DNA of 64,000 bases from Trichomonas vaginalis G3 (Eukaryota > Parabasalia > Trichomonadida > Trichomonadidae): contig NC_067206.1 in assembly GCF_026262505.1 (NCBI RefSeq), positions 25,001,896 through 25,065,895 on the forward strand, written 5' to 3'. Shown piece by piece: positions 1 to 10,960 of this stretch (within the stretch, counting starts at the first letter, position 1; each line of letters starts with the position of its first letter). The notes beneath the pieces are model-generated. The model saw only the letters and a list, made by a program, of their open reading frames with translations, did not search any database and was not told the origin of the DNA. Both the position numbers and the translations under genes were made by a program.

Positions 1-283
1 GATGACAAAAATTGAATATGAGGAATCGACCAAATATGATATCTCCTGTGAGAATGGAACCAGTATCATTAATGCAATGCATTTTAGAACAATAAAGTGA
101 AAGACCATCTCAAATTGATCATTAACTCAAATTTCAATTCATTCTCAATTTAAGTAAATTTTGAATTGATCTATCAATTTAACTTATCGCCATAAAATAC
201 TTGTGATATTGATTACGATTATGATTATTTAACTTAAAAGTGATATGATTGCATGATTACATTCAATTTCTCAGAACACTTTC

Positions 284-955
284 ATGCTTGCATCCGCCAG
301 CAGGTTCGCAACAAATGTACTTATTTTCAATGCTAGCCCTAGAGCATATGGAAATACTTATAAACTTTTAGAACAAGTCAAGAAGGGTGTTGAATCAAAG
401 GGTAAAACAGCCGAATTAGTCCAGCTTTCCCAATTAAAGTTTGACGGTTGCATTGCCTGCCTTGAATGCAAACTCAAGGGTAAAGAATCAAAACCAGGTT
501 GCGTTGTCCAAGATGACTTCACACAGTACATTGACAGAATAAAGGATGTTGATGCTTTCGTTCTTGGATCTCCAGTTTATTGGAGCAACTTGTCATCTCT
601 TTATTATAAGGCATATGAAAAAATCATGTACTCTTTCCACAATTACGATAATGATAAGCCATACAAGATGACTCGCCCAATTAAGACAGGACTTATCTTC
701 TCAGGAGGTGCTCCAAAGGATTACTTTGATAACGGCTACAAGGCTATGTGCAAGCAACAATCAGATATCCTTAAGTTTATCTTCAAAGGCCATTCTGAGT
801 ACATGACCATGCCCTCACAGCTCCTCCTTCCAGATACATCAAGACTCCACATTCCATCTGAGCGCATCGAAGAGAAGAAGACATTTAACGCAGAACACCT
901 TGAAGAGCTCAAGCAAAACGCCTTTGAAATGGGTGTCAGACTTGCTTCCGAATAA
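284..955 (+). CDS. Iron-sulfur flavoprotein-like NAD(P)H:FMN reductase, probably hydrogenosomal
   Basis: The 223-residue protein has a flavodoxin-like fold signature. The phosphate-binding loop is N16-A-S-P-R followed by G-N-T, and G95-S-P-V-Y-W is the second flavin-contacting loop. Between them is a four-cysteine cluster (C56, C59, C62, C73; CxxCxxC then C), as in iron-sulfur flavoproteins that pass electrons from ferredoxin or NAD(P)H to oxygen, peroxide or drugs. The N-terminus MLASASRF resembles trichomonad hydrogenosomal leaders such as that of ferredoxin, with cleavage plausible after F8; this is inference. The stop codon overlaps TAAA, the trichomonad poly(A) signal. No perfect Inr was found upstream. 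The family call is firm; substrate and organelle are likely but not proven. Confidence 0.85.
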   Translation: MLASASRFATNVLIFNASPRAYGNTYKLLEQVKKGVESKGKTAELVQLSQLKFDGCIACLECKLKGKESKPGCVVQDDFTQYIDRIKDVDAFVLGSPVYWSNLSSLYYKAYEKIMYSFHNYDNDKPYKMTRPIKTGLIFSGGAPKDYFDNGYKAMCKQQSDILKFIFKGHSEYMTMPSQLLLPDTSRLHIPSERIEEKKTFNAEHLEELKQNAFEMGVRLASE

Positions 956-1402
956 ATTTTAGTGAATTTTATTTCTTAAAAAAAATTTATTTAATTGAAT
1001 TTGAGTTTTTTAAACAAATTTCATTCACAACAAGTGCTTTTGGTTAATGTTTGTTTAAGTTTTAAATACAACATATATATTTATTGAAGTTTATTTTATT
1101 TTGAAAGATCTAGGCTATCAGCAGCTTTATTGTGGTAAAACTTATATACATGCAGTTAATATATTTCCGAAATTGAAATGGTTTGAGCTATGATATTATG
1201 TATCCAAAATAATTATGTTATTCACATGTTATTCAGAGCTGATAAGAAGTAATATCACAAGCATGAGAAAAGTTAACAAGAACAAACTAAAGTTTTTAGG
1301 TTGTCCCAGCCTTACTTCCTTGAATAATTTCGATCTTGTAATGGGATTCCAAAAAACGAATTATTATTGAATTGGAAATAATCGTTTAAAAATATAACAA
1401 TC
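956..1402. other. Intergenic, no feature seen
   Basis: This is AT-rich DNA between the flavoprotein and the ankyrin gene. No coding-like stretch, repeat or strong hairpin was recognised. It presumably holds the ankyrin-gene promoter, but no exact Inr match is seen next to that ATG. Confidence 0.5.
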
Positions 1403-2500
1403 ATGAACAACTCCGCCGAAGCGAAAAAAGCCTTCAAACACTGCTGTAATGGATCTGAAGAAGCATTTATGGCCCTTGTTCCAGGCAGTGTAAATATAAA
1501 TTTCCAAATTCCAACAAGTGAATTCAATCGTCTGTTTCTTGAAAACCCATCTTTCCTTCACTGTGCTGCAGCTCACGGAAAAGAAAAAATGGCATCTCTT
1601 TTAATCAATTTAGGCATTAATTTAGATTTAAGAGATGGAAAAGGTCGAACTGCAGCAGCATTGGCATGCTATTTCGATAATCCTCGCACTCTAGAAGTAA
1701 TTTTACAAGCAGGAGCAGATCCATTTATCAATGATTACAATGGTTATGCACCAATTCACTGGGCAGTCTGGAAAAACAGTATTGACTGCATTAAATTACT
1801 ATTAAATTACGGAGCAGATCCATGTGTCCACAATTTTGCACTTAGAGAACCTATACACATTGCAGCTCGTCAAGGTTTTGTTCCATTAATTGAATTTTTA
1901 CTTTCTAAAGGAGCAAATATTAACGCAAGAACAATTGATGGCAGGACACCTCTTTACGAAGCGACGTGTGCAACAGATGAAGCAACAAAAACTACAGGAA
2001 GAATAGAAACAGTTGAATATCTTTTATTACATGGAGCTGATGCTTCAATTCCTGATTTAATTGGCAGATCTCCATTACATTGGGCTGCTTTTTATGGCCA
2101 TCTTAAAGTTGTGCAACTTTTAATTGAACATAATGCAGAAGTTACAAAAGCTGATGATGAAGGCGTTTGCCCAATACATTTAGCATGCTTGTCATGCGTT
2201 CTTGACTTAGTTGGAGCTCTTACAAATGCTGGAGCTGACCTGAATTGCAGTGATAAGCATATGAGAGTTCCATTACACTACGCTGGTAAAGCAGGATCGC
2301 TTCCTGTAGTTAAATATCTTCTTGCACGTCATGTTAAAACTGGAATTGCAGATGATAATGGAGATCTTCCAATTATGGTTGTTGATCCACAAAATACAGA
2401 AATTATTGAAGAAATTCAAAGACATTCTGATCAGTCAAAGCAGTTTATGGCAAAAATTCAACCAAATAAAGCAGCAAATAACACTTCATTCAGAAATTAA
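1403..2500 (+). CDS. Ankyrin-repeat protein
   Basis: The protein has 365 residues. From about residue 49 to 330 it consists of eight to nine ankyrin repeats of about 33 residues, with the usual TPLH-like starts (for example S223-PLHWAA and A117-PIHWAV) and GAD/GAN turns. The repeat at 180-220 carries a short insertion. Residues 1-48 and the polar tail after 330 are not recognised. Ankyrin stacks bind partner proteins; nothing in the sequence names the partner, and there is no membrane segment or enzymatic domain. It stands alone, with the first transposon about 200 bp downstream. The host family of ankyrin proteins is large in trichomonads. Confidence 0.85.
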   Translation: MNNSAEAKKAFKHCCNGSEEAFMALVPGSVNINFQIPTSEFNRLFLENPSFLHCAAAHGKEKMASLLINLGINLDLRDGKGRTAAALACYFDNPRTLEVILQAGADPFINDYNGYAPIHWAVWKNSIDCIKLLLNYGADPCVHNFALREPIHIAARQGFVPLIEFLLSKGANINARTIDGRTPLYEATCATDEATKTTGRIETVEYLLLHGADASIPDLIGRSPLHWAAFYGHLKVVQLLIEHNAEVTKADDEGVCPIHLACLSCVLDLVGALTNAGADLNCSDKHMRVPLHYAGKAGSLPVVKYLLARHVKTGIADDNGDLPIMVVDPQNTEIIEEIQRHSDQSKQFMAKIQPNKAANNTSFRN

Positions 2501-5315
2501 TTTATATCCTTATATACATACAACACAATACATTACTCAGTCAATACTTACTGTTGGATGCCATTTTCGAAGGTTTTTAATTCAATCCAAATTATCCCTT
2601 TCTCAAGATACTTCAACTGCAACCAATACTATATTGGTACGATATTATATCGAATGCTACTTCTACTTTCCTTATTATTTGCAGATATAGTCCTTTTTCA
2701 CCAATTTTATCAAAGGTAACTAAACTCCTTTCGCCGATCCGATTTGCCCCATATTTAAAATATAGCTTGCATATGTAGAAGAAAAGCTAATTTTGAAGTA
2801 CGCCCGAAATCCACCAACAGGATTTCGAGCTACTAAAAAGGTACTTTTAAATGTGATTTTTTTTTATAAAAAATTAAATTTATTTTAAGATCAGACTAAA
2901 AACTAATTTTATGGAAAATCTATATCGACAAATTTATTACTTATTGGGTATATAGATTTTTTGATTATGGCGATTATGTCTGATATGCTTCCAATAAGCC
3001 AAAACAGTGTTTTGGGAGTGATTAAATACAAAAAAATCCGGCGATACTTTACGTGGCAAATAGTCGAATGGTTATTACCCCTTACTATTGGGTACCCGGG
3101 ACTCTAGTTCGAAACTGATGCACTATATTTTTTTACAAAATGCGTTTATTAGGACAGGGTAAAGAAAGGTTGCCAATATAATATATTTAAATAAATACAA
3201 CTAATCTAGCATAAAAAAACTATTGAATATTTGAATTCAATAAAAATTTAAGAGGTAGGGCAACGATAGAAAATTTTTGGAAAAAAAGTTCGGAGATCTT
3301 AAACGTATCATATTCCCTGCATGGTTTGGTATCTTCCGCCATGCGTTGTGCCAAACATATTGACACTTTCCAATAATTAATTTATGGTATGAGTCACAGA
3401 GTTAGATTATAAAAAGAAAGTAAATAATTGCAATTAGAAATCATATATGTCGGAAATCAAATGTTGATGAGCAGAAACCTTTTACTCATCATAAAAGAGA
3501 TAAATCACTAAAGATTTGTATACATTAAAATTTGATATTTGGTGCTCGAAAACTGTCTGATGGGACTCCTCCAAAATGAACCAATCTATCGCTGAGGACC
3601 AAATAGATGATGTGGATGGTGTATTCTCTAATTCTAACTTAGGGAGAATGGGAAAAAACGAATGACGACAACAACATGTCAAACATAGATTAAATATCTA
3701 TGAATCAATAAAGTATACGTGCATTGAAGGTGATAACGATCACTTGAGGCTTATAACTCTTTGACTAAATTATGCAATAATTAAATATAATCATTTTTAT
3801 ATTTTTATACTGATAGTAATTAATATACTATCCTGCTTAATAAATGGTATGATCAAATTTGTTTGAAAATTTAATTATGTATATGAAACTATGTCTTCTA
3901 TATAAAAATCAAAATTTTCTAACGAACCTAGATTGAACCTTTATGAAAATCTATCATTTTTGTTAATTGAGTTAATATGTATCTTTTACATATGTATATA
4001 TAGCATTGATAGCTTATATAATCATGGTTTATTCCATATTAACATATTTTTTCAGTTAAATTTGTTAATAATATCATGTAACAAATTAATTCAAGATTAG
4101 AATGTCTACAAAATGCTGACAAATAAGAACAAAATACGATTTCTCGACTTAAATTTTAATATGGAGTAGTTTTTCGTTTAAATCTAATTAAAAATGAATA
4201 AAATTATCTTGTACTATTTTCATTCAAAGATTTTAATAATGTAAATCATGCATTTTCATAATTCAGTACAGTTCTTTTTAGAATTAAAGTTGATGAGGAT
4301 GATATTTGTGATTTAAAATAATTTGTTAATGTTCACCTTTTATTCATCACCTTGTGGTATGCCCTAAAGCAATAGCATTATCAATTCTGCTGAATTGATC
4401 AACTCAAAATTCCAAAAAAATTCAAAATTTCAAAAATGAAATTAAACAATTTGAATTTTCACATGAAAAAATCAATTTCGAAAAAAATTTGGAAAATCAA
4501 AGTATTTGATAATTAGTCAAATAATAATTTACATCGTTCTTACTCATAAAAACAACTAATTTTTGATTTTGATATCATATTTGATAAATACTCATTCCAG
4601 AGTTGACGTAATGTATTAATTATTGTTAGAGATATTGCTTTCGCAGCAAAATTCTTACTTCATGAAAGAAAAAAAATGATTTTATTCCAACAAAAACAAG
4701 TAAACAGATGAATGGAAACGTACTATATTTTCATAAATGTAGTAATCAGCGTGTCAGCTTTTGTTTATCATGTTCGAGTCAAAATGTATTAACTTGTAAT
4801 AAGAAATATTCGAAGATTATATGAAGTATTGAGCATTCTTTGTAGAAATATTTGTAATTCATTACTAACATATATAATAAAGTTGTTTTTTTTCCTTATT
4901 GCAATAATTTTGTCTGATTTTAATAACTTTTCATGTATACGAGTTGTGTGAATATGCATCATAATATGCGTAAATATACTTATTTGCGACGAATAATGTG
5001 GTTGCATAATGGAGGTGCTAAATTTTGATTTTTAATATGGGGCTTTGGTATGTATAATCATGTTCTTATCTCAACGTAGGAGTATTGGTGCAATATGATT
5101 AAAATTTACGAGGTTGATCTTAAATTGAATAATTCTGGAGTATAAATCACAATGCAGCTAATTCTATGTTAAAGATAGATACAGATTGTAGTAATCAATT
5201 AGGGAGTACAAATTCATTCTTTCATTTCTGTCGTATTGAGCAGAAAGGAAGAGATCATAACCCTAGGAAAAAAAGCCCAAATTTGTCACTTTTCATAGTA
5301 CGTTAAACTCAATTC

Positions 5316-5333
5316 GCTCGGCGAATGCCGAGC
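5316..5333. repeat. Small GC-rich hairpin inside nested transposon
   Basis: GCTCGGC and GCCGAGC form a perfect 7-bp stem around the loop GAAT. It stands out from the AT-rich surroundings. Role unknown. Confidence 0.6.
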
Positions 5334-5768
5334 ACACGTACTCATCATTCAACATAATATTCTCATTCTTTGGTTATTATAGTGCCAGACAACACAAGAT
5401 TTCAAAGAATTACTTGAGTTTTCAATTAATCTTAATCCGATTTTAGATTTATCGAGAACTCCATCATCACAATCACATACTTCAGTGCGGTAACTACAAT
5501 TATCCATATACAGAAGGAAGTTCTTTTCGAACAACTCATTTGGAGTCTGTTTTGGAAAGAACTTCTTTCTGTCCGACTTAATTTCATAGTTCCTGATCAA
5601 CCAAAAGACAGAAACCACACACTATCTACTTAGGAAAGGAGTTCTTTCTAAATCTTCCTTAAATTGAGATTTTACGAGAGATAACCCTTCTATTGCACTT
5701 AAAAATGAACATTTTGATATCTTTAGTATCACACATGGTCATATATAGTATTTCATCTACATGAATAC

Positions 5769-5817
5769 ATTCATCTTTCGAAGTCTCTCATTAAATGGGA
5801 GGCTTCGAAAGATGAAT
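5769..5817. repeat. 15-bp inverted repeat
   Basis: ATTCATCTTTCGAAG (5769-5783) is matched exactly by its complement at 5803-5817, with about 19 nt between them. It lies inside the nested transposon. Confidence 0.7.
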
Positions 5818-6680
5818 CGTTTTATTCATACAACTTTAAATCTCGAACACATTTAGAGAGTGAGTATATCATTTTATTCTTGTTTTGAGTTTATTCTGAT
5901 TCAAAATTGCAGTGAAAACAGAAGTTCACACATCATATCTGAATGTGAGCTCATCTATACTTATACGATCTCAATACCTCCACTCTAAGCATAAGAGGTG
6001 AAGTTATATAAAAATTATCAGATGCGTTGAAGTCTCAAAAGAATTGCCTGAATGCTTGTTTCATATTTGTCCAAGTAGTTTCAATGAATAAATGTATTGT
6101 TTTTTATAATTTCGATTTATTTTTAGAAAATATTCAATATAAACCTTTATTGTGTTATTTACATCTCATAAATTCTCTGTCTAAATCATATAAAAGCGCG
6201 TTTTACCCCTATGAATCAAGAAATTCATTCAATATTCATGGTATATTTATTAAATTTATACGATTTACTAATAATCAATATTATATCCTCATAAATAGCA
6301 ATATATTTTGGTAATCTATGATAATCATATACAATATTTGAAATCAAATTTTCATTAGTTTAGGTTCCTTGTTAATAGTAAACCATTATATTTATTACTA
6401 ATAATAAAATCTATGTGTCGTATTGAAATTCAATAAAATTACTTATTCGGTCCAAAAAAACAAATTAGATAAATTTTTTCTTTTTTTATGTAATTTTTGT
6501 TTTTCATTTTTCTCAAGATCCTAAGTTATGTTCTAACTTTTGACATCATATCCTATCATGCTAGGCTATATATTATAGCATATCCAAAAGGCAAGGAAAT
6601 CTATCAGAGAAGCCTTTTTGACCTATCGTTGCCCTACCTCTAAAATTTATATAAAATACATGTAAAGCATAAATTACTAT

Positions 6681-6974
6681 ATAAACGTAGAATCTGAATA
6701 TCATATCAGAAAATGTCGCAAATCTGACATTTACCCGACCAAATAGCAAAAATAATTGAATACTTTTCGCAAAAACTTTAAAAATCGATAAAAATATGAA
6801 ATATAGATATTAAAGAGACTTTTTATATAATATTCATAAAGATTTTCCAAAAATATGATACCGCAAAATTAAAAAAGTGACGTCTTGAGTGGAGTCAAAG
6901 GTCGAAATTGCTAGCTAAATGTTTTTTAGCGAAATTGCGTATTGTACGTTTTTTTCGCAAAACGAAACCCTTAT
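6681..6974 (-). mobile_element. Fragment of the AAGGGTTTCG transposon family
   Basis: The reverse complement matches 23600-23893 almost base for base, including the terminal AAGGGTTTCGTTTTGC. Only this one end is present. The other side of the match stops 32 bp from the nested 3.4-kb element. It is probably a truncated copy. Confidence 0.7.
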
Positions 6975-9234
6975 TACAAGATAATTAAAATATATGACCT
7001 CATTATAAATGAATTTTAACTCTAGATAATTGAGAAAGCTACAAATTGTTTCTAAATCTTGAAATTATTCGATGTCAATCTAATTTTTCTTGTTATAGCC
7101 TACTTCTATGGTGTACAGGTTGTCATAATTACTATTTTAAAGTGTAAAACATGCTTATATCAATCAGGACGTTAAAATGGAAAAGTACATACCAAGCAAA
7201 TGTTTGGATTTATATGCGACAGCCTTTTTAATGGATGTGACAAAGCGTTTCAATATAGATTTTGATTAAAGCATAACTGCAAATTATAATTTGACTTTAT
7301 ATGTACCAATAATAATGGCAATTATGAGTTTTTTTATATAAATTATATCACACCGCTTCTAGTAATTTTTAGCTTAAGCATATCATCGGCTAATTTTCAA
7401 AAAAAAAGAATTTCAAATTTTAATCCAAATTCTTTTCTTAAAATTCACAATCAAATTACAGCTTATCTTTAATAGTCTTATTCATTATATGCTTTTTTTT
7501 CGGCTCCATAAAAGTCATAAATTTTTCCATCATAAATTTGTTAGAAATTGGGTTACCATTGCCAAACATTTGGATAGAAAAAGCCCAATAAATTATACCC
7601 AAAGCATCCAAACATGAAGATATCATATAAGAAATATAGTTTAATTCAGTAATTCCCTAAAATCTAAAATGTTTAAGAACGTTTGTTCAATATCTTACAA
7701 TCTAATTCACAGATTTAGCATATGTACTACGTATCAAATATACAATGTGATCTCTCAATAAGCTTAGAAGGTTAATTATTAAAATTAAATAAAATTCTAC
7801 AATTAGCGAAAAATAATACGGCAGATAATATGCTTATAGGTAAAGAAATTCAAAGAGCATTCCTTAAATTTTTTCGAAATTTATCAAAACTCGAAGGTAA
7901 ATCATCGAGTGATATGCGAAAAAAACTTTTTTATTCTATTAATGATAATAAATATATTAGCCATATTAAAACTTTTCATTTTTTAAAACTCATAGAAATA
8001 CGTTTGATATTCTTCATTAAGAACATATAAAAACGAGTATAATTATCATAATCTGTTAATTTACAATATAAATGCTTTTCTGCTTGTAGTAAATATCAAA
8101 TAAGAAAATAATAACATTATAAATTTTTCAAATAAGAATATATTATCTAGCATCTAAGCATGAAGATATTTAGAATTTGGATATCTAAATTCTGCTTAGA
8201 TTACTTTCAAAATATAAGTCAATAATCTTTGATTTTATTAAACGCTAATATTGGATAGTATATTTTCACAATTTAATTGTAGTAGATAAATGATAATTCA
8301 TGTAACTCATTGATTTCGATCAAAAGTTATATTCACCTTGTTAAAAAAAATATAAAAAAAACCTGGTGCTTACTGATTTGAACATATTGCCTTTGAACCC
8401 CACGACATAACCAGTAGGCTAAACGTACAGTGATTTTTTTTATAAATTCTAGTATAAAATACTTCCCGCAGGGCATTTGTTAAATTATTTCACATTCTGA
8501 TGACATAATTTTTAATATCATAGATAATGAAAGCGAAAAATATATAAAAATCGACAAACATGTTATAATGAATTGAGAGCTTTACGTGTCAAAAAGCACA
8601 TTTCATACTGATTTCTATAAAAGGTATCTTTATTATAGAAGTGTAAGCTATATCTGTTTGTTTTTTTATTATAACAAATTCAAAATTCTCTTATAAGGAC
8701 TAGATGAAATCTGTATTATTAAATCATTAGCTAAATGAAGGTTCAAATAGAAAGTAAATATCAATTTATATGATACTGAAACCAAATAGTTCTTTTAATA
8801 AAAGATAACACGCTGAAAATTATTGAGTATTTGCAAATCTCAAAAATCTATTGGTGAATTTGGCTCAACTTTTAAAATTATAACATCCATATCAAATCAT
8901 AAAAGCAGACAAAAATTAAAGCCAAACCTATCGGCCAATTTTTTTTTATATTTTGATTTTTGAGGTATACTTTTAAAAGTGGATTTAAAGCACTTATGAA
9001 AAAACATTAACTTCTGTCGTTATGATTATTGATTTAGACAATAATGATTTTAATCTTTGATTATCAAAACACTAAAGTCATCTTTTTAACATTTGCTTGG
9101 TAGCATTAACTCAAGTCTAAAGTACTATTTTATGTGGCACTCTTAGAATTTTTGTATTCATTGTACACGCTGAAATAGTACCATTAAAGTTATGGCGGAC
9201 TTTCAAAAAATAGTTTGGTCACCTTTATTTTATC

Positions 9235-9318
9235 ATTTATTGTTTGTTTTTAATCTTAGTAAATAATATTACTATCAAATACTTTTATTTTTTGTTACGG
9301 ACATTTCAATAAGATTTA
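9235..9318. other. Short spacer between two transposons
   Basis: AT-rich DNA between the 6.5-kb element and the small TA-flanked element. Nothing else is seen. Confidence 0.4.
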
Positions 9319-9461
9319 AGGGTGCCCTATAGACGATAGACCACCCTCAGAAAAGCACTTTTAAGGCTATTATATTGAGAACTAGAATCTGGATAATCCA
9401 TTCATTCGAGTTCTAATAAGGTTAATTTTGTGATGTTTACATTATCGTTATAGGGCACCCT
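9319..9461. mobile_element. 143-bp MITE, TIR AGGGTGCCCTATA, TA-flanked
   Basis: The left end AGGGTGCCCTATAGACGATA matches the reverse complement of the right end with one single-base indel. A TA dinucleotide flanks each side, as in Tc1/mariner insertions. It has no coding capacity. It shares its first seven bases with the elements at 12711 and 30782. Confidence 0.75.
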
Positions 9462-9766
9462 TAAATTGAATGAGAAATTAATTCTCTCTCGAGATATTCG
9501 AGGTAAACATTTAAAACAAATAGACTGATATGTCCTTTATGGATTTTCCATAAGATTACCCCATTTCCTTGTACACATTCTCAGATTTTTCAATTTCAAT
9601 TCAGACAAAACCTCTATTTTGCAATGTAAGGAGCATTTCCCCAAAAATTGAACTCCTTGTATATACAAGTTCGTTGTTATTTATTGCGCACACGCCCATA
9701 ATAATGAATGACTCGAAGTAAGATGAATTTGAATGAGCATTCAATTCCTTATCGGTTTAAGAATTC

Positions 9767-10219
9767 ATGAACTCTGACAAGAGAATCATGATGGAGGTCA
9801 GGAAGATGGCCACAAATCTTCCACCTGGCATCTCAATAACACAAAATCCAGAGAATACACACCATTTCTTCGTTGTTATCGATGGTCCTCCATCAACTCC
9901 ATTTGAAGGCGGCAAGTTTAAGCTTGAGCTCTTCCTCACTGATAAATATCCTATAGAGCCACCGAAAGCACATATGCTTACAAAAATTTATCATCCAAAC
10001 ATCGATAAACTTGGTCGAATCTGCCTAGACATCCTAAAAACAGAATGGACACCAGTAATGAATATCGAAACAACTGTTCTTTCCATCCAATCATTAATGT
10101 GCGAGCCTTGCCTCGAAGATCCATTAGAAACACAAATTTGCCAACACTACGTCACAGATCGCAAAGGAGCTGAAGAAACAGCAAGAGAATGGACAAAACT
10201 TTATGCAAAGGATGTTTAA
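9767..10219 (+). CDS. UBC13: Ubiquitin-conjugating enzyme E2, Ubc13/UBE2N-like
   Basis: The 150-residue protein covers one UBC fold of standard length. The catalytic cysteine is C86 in GRICLDIL, and the HPN triad is at 76-78 in KIYHPNIDKLGRIC. This stretch and PFEGGKFKLELFL are nearly identical to Ubc13. Ubc13 pairs with a catalytically dead Uev/Mms2 to build lysine-63 ubiquitin chains in DNA-damage tolerance and signalling. No Uev gene is in the window. The loop after the active site (MCEPCLEDPLET) differs from the usual SAPNPDDPL. The assignment to Ubc13 rather than another E2 is strong but made by eye. Confidence 0.88.
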   Translation: MNSDKRIMMEVRKMATNLPPGISITQNPENTHHFFVVIDGPPSTPFEGGKFKLELFLTDKYPIEPPKAHMLTKIYHPNIDKLGRICLDILKTEWTPVMNIETTVLSIQSLMCEPCLEDPLETQICQHYVTDRKGAEETAREWTKLYAKDV

Positions 10220-10819
10220 GTGAGTTAATCATCACCACGCTTTTATTTGTCCGTAGCAACTTTTTGTTGTCTTTTTGCATCACTATTAGAGCTTATTAAA
10301 ATAATATACTAACTAAAATATTATTTACTTACATTAAAATCATCTCTTTAACATCTTAATATAAATTCATATTTTTTTGTTCTTATAATTACTTAAATTC
10401 TAATAGAAATTTCATATATGCATCACCAAGAAATAAGTTATTTCATACAAGAATGATTTAAAAATTATAAATCAATAATCGATGTTAATTAAGAGCAAAA
10501 CAGATGAAAAAGGTGTCAATCATACATCAGCTTGTGATCAAAAGTATTAATTTTTGATGAATTATTAATCATATACTAATAACATTGAAATGAGATTTGG
10601 ACATTATCACTATGAATTCTTAAGTTAAATTAAAGGCATCAATCATACTTTTTTCCAAATGGAAAGCCCATATATATGAAGGATTTATTCTCATTTTCTG
10701 CTCATCAGCAATGTTACAAATGAATGCAAAATTCTTTCTATTTGTAGATCTTCTAGGGCTGTACAAGATTTAAAAAAACATTGCCGGGTTACCGTAGAGG
10801 CCTAAAAAAATCGCGCCTC

Positions 10820-10833
10820 GGCGGCAAGCCGCC
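10820..10833. repeat. GC-rich hairpin in AT-rich spacer
   Basis: GGCGGC and GCCGCC pair around AA, flanked on both sides by CCTCGGC / CCTCGG. GC-rich stems of this kind sit at the ends of both Mavericks in this window, so this could be a terminus remnant; that is a guess. Confidence 0.45.
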
Positions 10834-10867
10834 TCGGCATTAAGAATGCGCATCTAAATTTTTATAT

Positions 10868-10960
10868 GTCCTTCTTTCTTTTATTTTTCCCTTCCCTTCC
10901 TTTTCTTTTTCTTTTTTTCCCTCCTCTTGCTCTCATTTACCTTTTTTTCCTTTTCTCATC
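10868..10960. repeat. Polypyrimidine tract, about 90 bp
   Basis: The + strand is almost entirely C and T (runs such as CCCTTCCCTTCC). It could form triplex or unusual structure, or be simple-sequence drift. Role unknown. Confidence 0.6.

Larger units (their letters stand above)
3251..6641. mobile_element. Nested 3.4-kb transposon, TIR AGAGGTAGGGCAACGATAG, 8-bp duplication
   Basis: Perfect 19-bp inverted termini begin at 3251 and end at 6641. They are flanked by the direct repeat AAAATTTA (3243-3250 and 6642-6649). The element lies wholly inside the 6.5-kb transposon and so is younger than it. The interior shows no recognisable transposase; the longest open stretch (6027-6314, 95 codons) looks non-coding. 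It holds two strong hairpins, at 5316-5333 and 5769-5817. It is probably non-autonomous. Confidence 0.8.
2712..9226. mobile_element. DNA transposon, 6.5 kb, TIR AAAGGTrACyAAACT, 8-bp target duplication
   Basis: The left end reads AAAGGTAACTAAACT. The reverse complement of the right end reads AAAGGTGACCAAACT. The element is flanked by an 8-bp direct repeat ATTTTATC (2704-2711 and 9227-9234). Both ends recur, nearly identical, in the 0.92-kb copy at 18857-19778. It contains a later insertion (3251-6641) and a fragment of a third family (6681-6974); without the insertion it would be about 3.1 kb. No transposase is recognisable, only short open stretches. The 8-bp duplication fits hAT or some Mutator-like families; the superfamily is unresolved. 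Confidence 0.8.

Noticed and set aside
3054-3127. Possible tRNA gene with A- and B-box-like sequences
   Set aside because: Acceptor arms TGGCAAA and GCACTAT do not pair and the T stem is mostly mismatched; kept only as a Pol III-like signal.
6027-6314. 95-codon frame in the nested transposon
   Set aside because: Low-complexity, I/Y/N-rich, no homology recognised; likely chance in AT-rich DNA.
8355-8430. Minus-strand tRNA-like segment (TAGCCTACTGGTTA ... GTTCAAATC)
   Set aside because: No consistent cloverleaf; arms do not pair. Probably chance or a decayed repeat.
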